Assembly (NCBI GenBank): GCA_008933995.1 | Contig: WARS01000007.1 | Location: forward strand, 6,258,923-6,322,922 | DNA length: 64,000 nt | Direction of reading: 5' to 3' | Source of the DNA: Datnioides undecimradiatus | Taxonomy: Eukaryota > Chordata > Actinopteri > Lobotiformes > Datnioididae | In this document: piece by piece, positions 36,204 through 47,533 of the stretch | Layout: the number at the start of each line of letters is the position of its first letter | Numbering within the stretch: position 1 is the stretch's first letter | Position numbers and translations under genes: made by a program | Notes under the pieces: model-generated | The model's input: the letters and a program-made list of their open reading frames with translations, nothing else | Databases searched by the model: none | What the model was told of the DNA's origin: nothing

Positions 36204-38823
36204 ATGCCCCGGTCATTTCTGGTAAAAAACAAAAGGTGCGCGTCCTATAATGTTCACCGATCATATGAAGACGAGCCGAAGGTCCCCGTAACTACAGGTA
36301 AGTCTCGAAAAACAAGAAAAAATAGTCTGAATATGTAGAATAACTATTATAATTATAAATGTCTATTTTCAAAGCCTTTAAAGCAGCTGCTATTTTTGAA
36401 ACATCTGCATTACTTATGATTTTTAAGCAGACATGAATTAATCACAATGACAACAGTCTCTAGTTTAGCATTTCAAAGTGCTGCATAGGTTTTTCCTATT
36501 TAAACAAAATGTCCTTGCAGAGGAACTGCAGGGTTTTGTTTTTCTAGAATATTGACTCGCTGTCTAATCACACAGACCTCAGAGTCTTTTGCTTGAATGA
36601 ATCACACTTGTATTTGTCGTGGATTTGTAGAAGTCCCACCAGAGGTTCAGAGCACAGACTCCTCAGACGGGCCTCAGTCAGAGGGGCCGTCATCCCCTCC
36701 AGACCCTCGTTCGTTTTTAAAGGATGAGGCCGAGCTTGAAAGTCTAGTACCTGATCACCCAGAGCCAACCAGACCCACGGTGGCTCCCACACACCCATAC
36801 TACCTAAACGGTGAGCTGCCCGTGTATTTATTGTTCTCCTTGGCTGTATAACTTTTAATCAGAGAGGTAAAACATGGTTCCTTCGTGTATGTGTGCAGCC
36901 TCAGAGCCTCATATGGCAGGATTCCCTCCTTACTACAAGCCGACATATGCCTGGGAGCCGGTACCTTCCTCCTTCGAGCTTTGTCAGATGAGTTTCAGCC
37001 CCACAGTGCTGCAGCACGCCAGCAATCTGTACGGCAGCCACATCAGCCGCAATGCACAGCCTCAGCAGCCTCTGGACTGCAGCACCCACTACTCGCCCAC
37101 CTCCAACACCTACCACTGCATCACATGTGACAAGGTGCGCCCCACATGTTGCCCTCACACCTGTGGTTTTAGGTGTTGTTGTGAAGCTTCTCATTAAGCA
37201 ACTTCATCAAGACAGAAAGAAACTGTTGAAGTGTTAAAAAGTGGTTTCACTGCCTCTGTTGTCAGCCGCCTGCAGTGATGGACTTACTCTGTTCTAGGTG
37301 TTCTCAACACCCCACGGACTGGAGGTCCATGTCAGGAGGTCACACAGTGGAACGAGACCTTTTGGCTGCAGCATCTGCAGAAAAACCTTTGGGCACGCCG
37401 TCAGTCTGGAGCAACACATGAATGTCCACTCTCAGGTATGTCAGTGACTTCAAATGCTGCACAGTAACCATTATGAATAACTTCAATTTAACGGTGGTTC
37501 TTCAGCAATGCAGGTTTGATCTTTCATTAAGCATGGGGATTTGTAAGTGACAGATTCAGAAGAGGTAAAAAGGAAAGCAGCAGATGAAGAGATATTCATA
37601 CTTTTACTTCACAACATCGGGGAAGGTCCTACACTTCCCATAATGCAGCTGTTTTTATTTCACTCTCTTGCTGAATGGATGCCTCCACTTTGTACAAATG
37701 AGTTATTGTGGTGCCAAATCTGAGATGACCCTGGTGACATCACTATGAATTCATCATCAGATGAGTTATATTCTGTCTATAGAGCTGTTTATAACAAGTT
37801 AGACTTCTCCCCTCATAGTCTGAGCAGTACTGTTAATGATCAGGAAATTAATTAAAAATACAAGTTCCCCTGATGCCTTTAAATTCAATGATGTGACCTT
37901 TTGATGAAATAATTTTGTCCAATGCTGTATTCAAAGCCAAAACTGACCCTTGGTTTGCCTCACACTTATTTTTTTGCATCCCTGATCAGGAAAAGAGCTT
38001 CGAGTGCAAGATGTGCGGCAAATCGTTCAAGCGCTCCTCCACTCTCTCCACACACCTGCTCATCCACTCGGACACGAGGCCTTACCCCTGCCAGTACTGC
38101 GGCAAGAGGTTCCACCAGAAGTCTGACATGAAGAAACATACATATATTCACACTGGTAAGACACAGTTTATGGCGACCGGGGCACAGTTTTAAACAAAGG
38201 GAAAACATAACTGTCCATGGCTCCTCTGGATGTAATCATCTGCTTTCCAGGTGCAGCTAACAGGAATTGTTTCCAGGAGTTATATAACTACTGATAAATC
38301 AGAAAAAGAAACTTAAACAAATGTCCCCTGGATTTGCATATCTGGTTTTCCTGCTCCACGGCAAGCTCTGTAAAAGGAACTCTATGCTGTCGACATTTGT
38401 TGCCAATAAATGTTTAACAAATCTGAACAATGGTGCGATTCTTCATACATAGATATTAATGCAAACTTTATCTGGTAAAAACACTTGGCACCATTTATGG
38501 TACAGATGACAAACCTGAAACTCCAGAAGCAGAGCAAAGAAAACTGCATTTTCTTTACGCAAATCATTTGAAAATCATCCAAGATTTTATAGTGTAGATT
38601 TCTCACAGTTTTTTCTTTGTGTGTATGTGTGTTTTATTTTAAAGGTGAAAAGCCCCACAAATGCCAAGTGTGTGGTAAGGCGTTCAGCCAAAGCTCCAAC
38701 CTCATCACCCACAGCAGGAAACACACGGGCTTCAAACCGTTTGGATGTGACATTTGTTCAAAGGGCTTCCAACGTAAAGTGGATCTTCGCAGGCACCATG
38801 AGAGCCAGCACGGCATGAAGTGA
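36204..38823 (+). CDS. gfi1b: Growth factor independent 1B transcriptional repressor
   Basis: This nuclear zinc-finger repressor directs erythroid and megakaryocyte development by recruiting LSD1-CoREST. Coding exons are 36204-36297, 36631-36810, 36899-37134, 37298-37435, 37990-38155 and 38645-38823. They give 993 nt, 330 residues, the human GFI1B length. Residues 1-20 ([20 protein letters not shown]) form the SNAG domain that mimics the histone H3 tail to bind LSD1. Residues about 30-160 are a Ser/Pro/Tyr-rich linker. From residue 163 to near the C-terminus there are six C2H2 fingers, beginning [40 protein letters not shown] and FGCDICSK; fingers 3 to 5 are the DNA-contacting set in the family. 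All Cys and His ligands are present. The sister gene Gfi1 is longer in the linker, and the synteny with gtf3c5 and cel supports gfi1b. Confidence 0.96.
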
Positions 38824-39243
38824 AGACCGCACAGTAGCAAGTGTTTACACGTGTACAATATGTTTCTATCAAAACAATAAGAAGATACTGATGTCGTGTG
38901 CAGGTAGAGAATATTTTGTATGGCCTTTACAGATTTAGTCTCAGAATGAGTATGCTGTCCAATTCTAATGGAAGGTCTTTCAACACCTTTATAATGAAGA
39001 AATTAATTAGCTCATTAAAATGTATTAGTTAATATATTGGAAGTAATCTTCATTCAAAGATGTTTGTATGTGAATGAATGGGATATGTGATGATGTCATA
39101 TAAATGAAAACTATTCTTTTGGTTCTTTGATAAAACAACATGAATATTATTTTGCTTCATATAATTTATTTAAACTGTGCTTGAGCTACGTGCTGTATAT
39201 TGGCTGGAGTATGTGTGTGAGGTGCTAAATGCTTTCAGCGGAA

Positions 39244-39294
39244 AATAAATGGTGAAGTGAGCTGGAAAGTCTTTGGCTGCTCTGTTAGAATAAA
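39244..39294 (+). terminator. gfi1b: gfi1b poly(A) signals
   Basis: AATAAA occurs at 39244-39249 and again at 39289-39294, about 420 and 465 nt after the stop. A weaker variant lies nearer the stop at about 38876. The 3' UTR is therefore probably about 450-490 nt. Confidence 0.6.
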
Positions 39295-39999
39295 GATGTG
39301 CAGAGTGAGATACACTATACAATCCTTTGTACCTGCAAGGTAAAATACATGCGCACTGTTTGTTTAAGATGACATGATGAGCACGGTAAACACACTTTTT
39401 CTCAGTGTTTTCTGTGTGTTTTTCTGAGTCATGTTCCTGTCAGAGCAGGATGTAGAATTATGCGACTGTAGTCTCAGGTGAAAATCTCTTGCAGGACCAG
39501 AGATAGATGTGCAATGGAGTAATACTGCATTCAAATAACACTCCTGGAACAGCATGCAAATCTGAGACCAGAGAGTTATTCATTGAAGTCAAGCTGAGTC
39601 AAAGTTTATGACAGCCCAGTATCATAAAGCATGTCTCAAAGAGCTGCACATGTTAAAAGAGTAACAAACAACATTAGTAAAAACACACAAAAATGAGTAG
39701 TAAGTGAGGGGAACTACGAATTATCTGATAAAAACACAAACACTAATGAGCAGCGACAGCAAAACATAAAAAAAAAAAAAGATAGAAAAAAACACAAATG
39801 TCTACGCATCTGTGCTCAGAGTTTGGTTGTCAGAGCAGATTTAGTAGGAGTGAAAGCTGATGCAAAAACATGTATTATGAGTTTACTTTTGGATGAATTG
39901 ACCCTACAAGCCTCTCAAATGTGGGCACTAGAACGGCAATGCCAGATTATTGACCTCTAGCAGGTAAATGAAGATCTCAGCAATCAATATGGGGAGCGA

Positions 40000-41000
40000 A
40001 GTGAAAGTCCATTTAATATTTTATGAACAAAAAGAAGAATCAGAACTATTATTTACAAGAGGCAATGTAATGAAATACAAACAGGGTAAAACAGTCAGAT
40101 TTCCTAGCTTTAGCAGCAGTACCTTGTGACATTCTGTGACAGGAGCCAGAGGAATGTGGACTACAGTTGTCAAACCAAAACGAGACAAATGCAGGAGATT
40201 TAGCCATGTATGAATCTTGCCAATGTTTTGTGAATGGACGTGTCTAGTATTTGTAATATTGTTGAGATGTTCTTCAAGGGAGAACAGTGAGATTTCTAAA
40301 ACAGACTTTGTAAAATTGTGGAACCAGCTCTGAGTCAGATCAAATAGTTCATTTCTAATTTGCTTTGAACAAAGAATTAGCATTTTAGTTTTCTCAGCAT
40401 TAAAAAAAAAGAAATTGGTTGAATCATCAACATCATTTGATTTCTGAATTCTTCCACATTTGCCAGCTGATGGCATGTATTTCTTTATTAATGGGAAACC
40501 TGTAAATAGAGAAAAGAACAGTTACGGACATAGACCCCGGTTGCACACCATAACTGACCTCTTCACAGTCTGATGAGCTGTTTTTGTATAAAAGAAAACA
40601 AGATAAGTTTGATCTAAACCAAAGGTAAGCAGGGTCAGTGAGACCACAATAACTTTTAATTCAATGTAAAAGGGTTTTGGCCACCAACTGTGTGGAAAGC
40701 TTCAATGAAATGTAGGAACACTGTCTATTGAAACTGAGCAAGAATCTTAAACATGGAGTAAGTCATTTACCAATTTGTCTCTGTGCTGTGGAGTTTTCAG
40801 AAGCTGCATTAATGATGTTCTTGGTTTTTGGATGAGTTACGAGTCAACTTCTTTTTCCAGAAGTTTTAAAAAGAAGGACAGATTTGCAATTGGTCTGTAG
40901 TTGTTGATCAATTCCGGACCCGGGTGTGGCTTGACAACCTCTGTTTGAAAAGATTAAAGAAACAATTCGCTAATAAGGGAGCTGAGAGCTGGAAGAAGGT
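40000..41000 (-). mobile_element. Decayed LINE fragment (L2/CR1-like reverse transcriptase)
   Basis: On the minus strand, 40934-40850 translates to a run containing INNYRPIANLSFFLKLLEK, the reverse-transcriptase motif of L2/CR1-clade LINEs. Farther 3' (lower coordinates), 40476-40021 is an open frame with the NAEKTKMLIL motif typical of the region after the catalytic core. The segments between are out of frame with each other and contain stops, and the endonuclease part is absent. It is an old 5'-truncated copy. Boundaries are approximate. Confidence 0.75.
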
Positions 41001-43439
41001 ATTTAATATACTTAGAGGAAATGGGTTGATAATGCATTTAGTACCCACAAAGGAGTATTCAGTGTAGAGCATATCAAGAGTAAATACGATACAGACAAAA
41101 ACTATAATTGAGCAATGAGTGAAAATTGAGAGAATGTAGTTTTTCTGAATTGTGATGTTGAAGCAGGCCGTTTGACCACACAAGCGAAATGGTTGTTCTT
41201 CATTTGCGTTCAGGTTCTCAGGAGTGTTCAAAGTTTCAAAGTGGTCATGCAGTCAGCCGTCGACTGGAAAGCAGATAATTGGAAGTTCAGTGTCATATTT
41301 TTATTTATTTGGTTTGATGCTCTGCCGCTTCCCCTTTATTACACGAGAGGCAAAACCAGCTCTGTAATCTCAGTAAAAATCAGAATTGCACAAACTGTCA
41401 GCTAGGCCATGATGAATTCTGGCCACACACCCTTGCATACGTCCATGGTAGCTGCTTGGCCTTGACAGTGCTTTGAGTCTAATGGGATACAGGGATTAAT
41501 AAGAGGCTGCGGAGATGGGATTGATTACACAGTCAACTGTCACCACACCCAACCAGTCTGTTGGATTTACTTCAACAAACAAATGGTGGCTCTAACGAAG
41601 ACTCACCACCTTCCTCAAACACCAAACCTGTTAGGACATTAAGCTGCTCGAGGCAAATCAGATCATCACCTAGGCCTCTCAAATCTGACAAGAACTAGAT
41701 GAAGTGGAGTCCAAAAAGAAGGAAGTTACATCAGACTAACTCCAGATGTAATATCAGGATGACAACATGTTTTTTCCGCTTAATGGACATTAAATTGGAT
41801 CTATGCATTACTTTGATAAGCAAGATCATATAGAAATTAAAAGATGGGAACATAATTAAATAACCAAAAATGTTTATTTGCCTATCTTGTTTTGGGGGGC
41901 CTAGTGCTGCGGAAATCAGTGTCTGTGCAGGAAAGAAAGGAGACATGAAGGCTTACTGTCTGGCAAACAAATCTGAGGTCATTATGCAAAATGTGTTGAT
42001 ATTTCCAGGGCAACAGGGTCCGTTGTAATCTTCCACAACAGTTAGACCTGCTGCTGCTGCATTACCTGCTGCATCCTGGTGTGAAGACATGGAGCAAATC
42101 AAAATCCTGCACAGGTAACCAACTGAAAACAGAGACAGACGATCATCTTGGGTGGGACTAGACAAACAGGACATGGGTCCTGAAAGGGGAGGGGTGTTGC
42201 TGCAGGTGTAGCCTGGAGACAAACTGGCGAAAATTAAGAAAGCGGTGCAGGTCTGCATTATCCTGACACCTTCCTTCACTTGGCAAGCAGGTGTATGGAT
42301 GAATGAAAACCTCCATGCAGTACAGCAATTTTGATTTTTGAGCACAGATGTCAGACAAAGCAGCTAATGGGTGCCGTGCTGGAGGTGTTATGTGGTTATT
42401 CAGGCCTTGTTCATTTGCATGGGTGTGTTGCCTGAGGTGTTATGGTATCCTTAAAGTTGCAAATGCACTTGATTTTCTCTCTAACAGCTAAAGTCTCTCC
42501 GAGGTTCACCAGCAAACAGCTTTTGAGGGCTTATCAGAGAATATGAATATGAAATATGAAGAATATGAAAATATCTGCTTATGTTTTAGAGGTGGAGTTT
42601 GAAATGTGTCAGATATCCATAACATGTATGCAAACTGCTGCCTGGAGAGTGGAGCAACAATTTGACAGCAGATACAGACTTAACCTGTACCATCCAGCAA
42701 AGATGCACCAACAAATCAAAAAAATCATAACTCAAACATCAGTGTCATTTCTCAAATCTAACACACCCACGCTCTGTTTTCCTGTCCGACACACACACAC
42801 AAATGCACACAGACATACCTGGCAAAGAAATGGAGCACAGAGCTGAAATTTGTCTTGCAAATGGGTTCTATGCAAATGAGGATTGGCCGGTACTGTGGAA
42901 ACGCTGCAGGATGGAGGGATGGCTGAAAGTGCCTGAGGCAATGACACATTCATGTGAGACGGTGCGGGAGATCCCCAAGAAGGGCCACTCTCTAGCTCTG
43001 TGATCAAAATCTGAGTCAGTATTTACTGTTGGAAGATATCTGACACTCAATAGACCCTTTGTTGCCTCTTGAATCTCCAACCGGCTCTTGTTTGGACATA
43101 AACAAGAGAGACCAAAAGAATCACGTTTACAGTTGTAGGACACAGATTGACTCTCTGTTTCTACATTAAATATGATTATTTGCTGACTGTTTAGGATTCA
43201 GACTGTCATTCATGTTCCTCAACATTTATCCAGTCCTTTGAAACGGAAACCTTTTCCTCTACATCATGAAAAATTGTATTATGACAGAGAAGCATTTTCC
43301 ATTCCATTTACAAAATCAGGGCAAACATGTGAAATGATTTTGATACCGAGGGTGGAAAATGGTTCACTGGCCTCAATATTTTATGAAGAAACAATAGGAA
43401 ATAAGACAAATAACACAGATATTGTAGATAACTGAGTTT
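41001..43439. other. Intergenic, no supported feature
   Basis: Minus-strand open frames of up to 130 codons (41953-42345) have no recognisable motif, splice support or homologue that I know. A short CA run lies near 42791. Confidence 0.4.
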
Positions 43440-45400
43440 GAGATTTTAATTCAGTGCACGTTTATTGCTAAAATAAAAAAAGTAATAAAAAAGTGCCAGA
43501 ATACATGTAGCTGCAAATAAGAAGGCCTGTATACACTATACAGAGCTGGAGAGCTGGTGCATAAAAACAGACTATGCCTATCCAAAAATAGACAAAATTT
43601 CACATATGTTTCCAGTATGATTTCATAAAAAATACAAACATGGATCTTAGATATAACAAAAATATTTAAAAGGAAAAAAATCTGGCATCTGAAAGTGATT
43701 AGAGAGAGTTACTGAAGAGCTCAAATAAATGATGAACTGGAACATCTGTTAAATCATGAGCTGGAAATGTTTTGTTGATGAAAGTGATGTAGAACAAAAC
43801 AAATTTTGTCCATAAAAAACAACAAAAAGAGAAACAATAAAATTTAGTAGGTAGAGTCTGACGTATATTCACAGGGATGTCAGTGAAGTGTGTTGTCGTC
43901 GCAAAGTCAGTGCTGAGTGACATGCTGGTAATTACTCATAGAATCCAAACAGGAAAATAAACTGTCAGCAGATTTCCCCAGTATGACTGGACATAGGAAG
44001 ATACTGTATGATCACATCCGCTGCTGTCACACAGTGTGGGGGGCGTGATACCATTTGATTGCCAGTGACACTGTGTTTTGGTCCAGCACAGCCTGCCCTC
44101 CCATAGATAAGTGCGGTGACGACGTGTCCAAAAGGGAACGCCTACAAAGTTGCATGCAAGAGTGATGAGGGGTGAAAAAAAGCAACATTTTCTGTGGTTG
44201 CTGCTTTTTCTGGGATTTAATCTCTTATACGAGTAGGCAACGCAACACTGGTGTCTTCAAGCTAGAACCAAGCTGTTATCAGTATTAGAAAGTTCCAACA
44301 CGCCAATGCAGGAAACAGGAACTTGCCAATTCTGAAGATGCTCATGAACAGAACATCATGACATCCCTTATTATAGCTACAAACGTGAACCCCAGAAATA
44401 ATATGAAGTTTAGTCTCTACATTGTGTCTGACAGCCAGTAAAGGCCCGATTTGGATTAAATGGTTTTCATCCCTGGAACCACAGCCAGCTCCTCTCCCTC
44501 TCCCTCGTTTCCAAAGTTTGGTTTCCTCCAATGGGTTGTCAGACGATAAACTGGAGACGAAAGCAGAAAAACAGTGATGCTGCTTAAAATTGGATTTTTT
44601 GAATCTGTCTGTTTTCTTTGCTATTGCAAATTTTGCACTCTCTGCTAATGAGCAAATATTAGATGGTGACCACGATGAACACTTATATCCGCATGACATC
44701 ATCATATTAACACTGTCAGTGTGAGCTTGCTGATGTTAACATTCAACTCAAAGCAGCGCTGTGCCTCTTCCACTCAACAGAAGAACATAAAAACACAACA
44801 TGATTCTTTGACACACACACGTAATCAAACAGTGACATGGCTCACAAGACATTGCTTTTGTTTCATGGGAGACAAGCCAAAAAGACTGGGAAGAACTTAG
44901 TATTTTGAGAGTGGCTTGTAATTAGAAATGTAAATCTTTTGCAGCTGCGTGACAGTCATGGGCAGACTTTTACTCTGAAGCCACTGTTTGAAAAGTACGA
45001 GAGGGAAAGCGATCACTGATGATGATCTTTAGTTTTGCCTACAGAAAATGACAAGACAATGTAGGTGTGTCTAAAGTCTGCATCACCAAATATGTCCATA
45101 CATACTAAAAGCCTTTCTGACTGACTTTTGACTCCAGAATTTGGTGGTGCAGTTGTTGAGAGATGGGATGACAGGAAAGTGAGGGAGAAGTCAGACTGAG
45201 TTGTAGCAGGGGGGTGAAATCTGAGGGCAGCAGGCTCTGTCAGAGTAAGCCGGGTGGTGGAGACTGACTGATAACCTTATCATGGCCTCCCCACACTGTA
45301 ACGGCTGGAACAGGCCAGAAGAGCTGAAGGGAGGAGTGGACAGTCCCTTGACTGAGATAGCACCAAAGAGGTGGACGAGTATTCAGTGGGCGAGGGCCCC
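43440..45400 (-). other. Possible minus-strand terminal exon with long 3' UTR
   Basis: A very good acceptor (TCTCACTCTTTCTCTAG ending at 45401 on the minus strand) precedes a frame of about 39 codons that begins GPSPTEYSSTSLVLSQSRDC and closes with TGA near 45285. The next 1.8 kb is AT-rich and UTR-like, ending with AATAAA on the minus strand at 43466-43461. No upstream exon could be secured; a segment at 46677-46512 behind acceptor TTTTGTCAG is a candidate. I do not recognise the peptide. A long non-coding RNA or chance are both possible. The 147-codon frame at 44705-44262 inside it looks fortuitous. Confidence 0.25.
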
Positions 45401-47389
45401 CTAGAGAAAGAGTGAGAGGAAATAAAGACAGAAAGAGAAAGGTGAAAAAATTCTTACTTCATCACAGCACAAAACAGATTGTCAGTCAGAGCATCTGCTA
45501 CCTTCTGTCCCGTCCTTCTTACTCCCCTCCCACAAAACACTTGAGCTTCATAACTTTGCAATAAGTCAGGCTAAAATGACACCATTTGTATTTTATTGAC
45601 AGGTTTTACATAGTTGCTCCAACTGTATGTTTCAATTACCTCTGAATGGAAGCCAGTATAACAGAACACAAAACATAATAAACCAAAAAAGCCCATATAA
45701 TTAAATTAATTGTAATTAAAAAAGGAATTAAAAAACAACAAACAAACATGGCCATCTAAATCGATCCTCTTACTTACAGAAATTTTACATTCCATGTTGA
45801 CTATTCCCAGAATAACATTGAAGGGGGTTTGAAGTTTCCTATTATACCGTCATGTCTATTTCAGTCTAACTCAGTGCAAAGTGTGAAGGCAGGAGGAAAC
45901 TGTTTTTATAGCCACAAACGAGCAAACAAACAAAATTACACTTTTTTAACTTGTATTTACTGGAAATATCGCAAGCTACACATCCAAGAGACATGTAGAT
46001 TTTGTTCAGAGTTTCACAACAGCATCCAAAGCTGACAACCCCACTGTTGTTACTTAGGAAACAGTTCATACCCTGACCTTAAATAATGCCTACCTGTTGC
46101 TCGTGTGTGTATGTTTGATAACTACATGTGTGAAATAATCAAGAAGCAAAGCGAAACAAATTTGTGGTCGTGGGAGGGATATGTTTTTCCACACACGGCT
46201 TTATCATATTACATTTGCGTGCGAGGGTCGACCAAAACAGCACCATATTCTCAACATGACCTCCAATCAGAGAGGTAGGCAGCATGTGAATGCACCAATC
46301 TGAGAAGAAACAACTGATCTGAAAGTCAGACTGTTCTTTCAAACAGTGCAAAGATAAAAACATACAGTGAAATCTAAATATTTAAATGAATTTGATTAAA
46401 AAAAAGCGACTATAAGAAAGCAATAGGCCAAAATTCAGTGTTAAACCCTGCACTCCCTTAAAGGCATGAGTGAAGAAGACAAACTAGAATCAAAGTAAAC
46501 ACAGCGACACATCAGGCTATACAACTGAATCTTAAATAACTTGGTAAACACACAGACACAACTGTTTCTTCAGAGTATTCTTTCTTCTCTGAGGGGATGA
46601 CAGTTTGTTGACAGTATCTGGGAGGGACAGGACACAAATCCTCTTTATTGAAGTCCCTCTGACAACAGTGGATGTCTCTGATGTCGTCTGACAAAACAAA
46701 AATTCATTCAGTGCGTGTTAAAACACTCATTGCAGCTATGAAAATAATGACACATAAGCAGATTATTCACAAAGACTCTGAGCATTCAAGAAGATTCATT
46801 TACTTGTGTTGTTTAACTTGGATGGAGGCAAGTTCCTCAAAATTTCCTTCATTTGGCCTACTGGATTTTGTTTGGTTACACCGCCACCACGTGGCCAAAT
46901 ATGCACCTTGAATTTATTGTGAAGGCTTTATTATTTTAAACATCAAATGGAATTAAAGGAACATGCATGTGGATATGGAGGGGCAAAGGGACGTGGAGAA
47001 CGGACAAGTATGAAACTATTTGCATTTACAGAACAGTTAAATATTAAGAAATATATGAATAAAAACAGTACAACTGTAAAAAGGGGCAGATTTCTAATAG
47101 AGACGTGGGGAGAATTCGACTTGAATAGCCTATCAGCAATGTCACAGATCTAAACCTCTGCATTTAGATACACATCTCGTGCATTTCATGATTTTTTTAT
47201 TTTTTTTAAGAAGTAAAATAAATATATATAATATATTTGAGAAGATTTTCTGAATGATGGGTAAATTAAATGTTCAACTAAAAAAGTGTTAGCAATTTAA
47301 TTTTTATGTTATTTTTTTTATTTTAGTGTTGATGTAAAAAAAAAGATTCAATTGAACCACTGGTTTATATCGGCATGCGGAACTTTATG
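45401..47389. other. Intergenic, mostly empty
   Basis: AT-rich, with no supported plus-strand exon. The only item of note is the minus-strand acceptor and short open frame at 46677-46512 mentioned with the preceding entry. Confidence 0.4.
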
Positions 47390-47533
47390 TGCGAGCTAGC
47401 GTTTCCGCCCGACGTTGTTTTGCACGTGGATATACACTCGCGCTGTTGTAGCTGCAGAGGGGTCTTACGCGGGTTTGCTTTCGTGTAGTGTAAGGTGTAA
47501 CTGCAGAGTGAATTGTGGTCTTAAAGAACCAAC
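47390..47533 (+). promoter_or_regulatory. gtf3c5: gtf3c5 core promoter and leader
   Basis: A CpG-containing island in AT-rich surroundings, with an E2F-like TTTCCGCC at 47402 and a palindromic E-box CACGTG at 47423-47428, about 110 nt before the start codon. There is no TATA box in the usual place. The start context is good (AACATGGCGG). This fits a housekeeping gene under MYC/USF-type control, which is inferred. Confidence 0.5.

Noticed and set aside
36901-37197. Open frames in other phases across gfi1b exon 4
   Set aside because: Shadows of the linker-coding exon; the chosen frame is fixed by the zinc fingers that follow.
41953-42345. 130-codon minus-strand open frame
   Set aside because: No motif or splice support. 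A downstream GTAAGC exists, but no partner exon was found.
44262-44705. 147-codon minus-strand open frame
   Set aside because: No family resemblance, atypical composition, and it lies in UTR-like AT-rich DNA; treated as chance.
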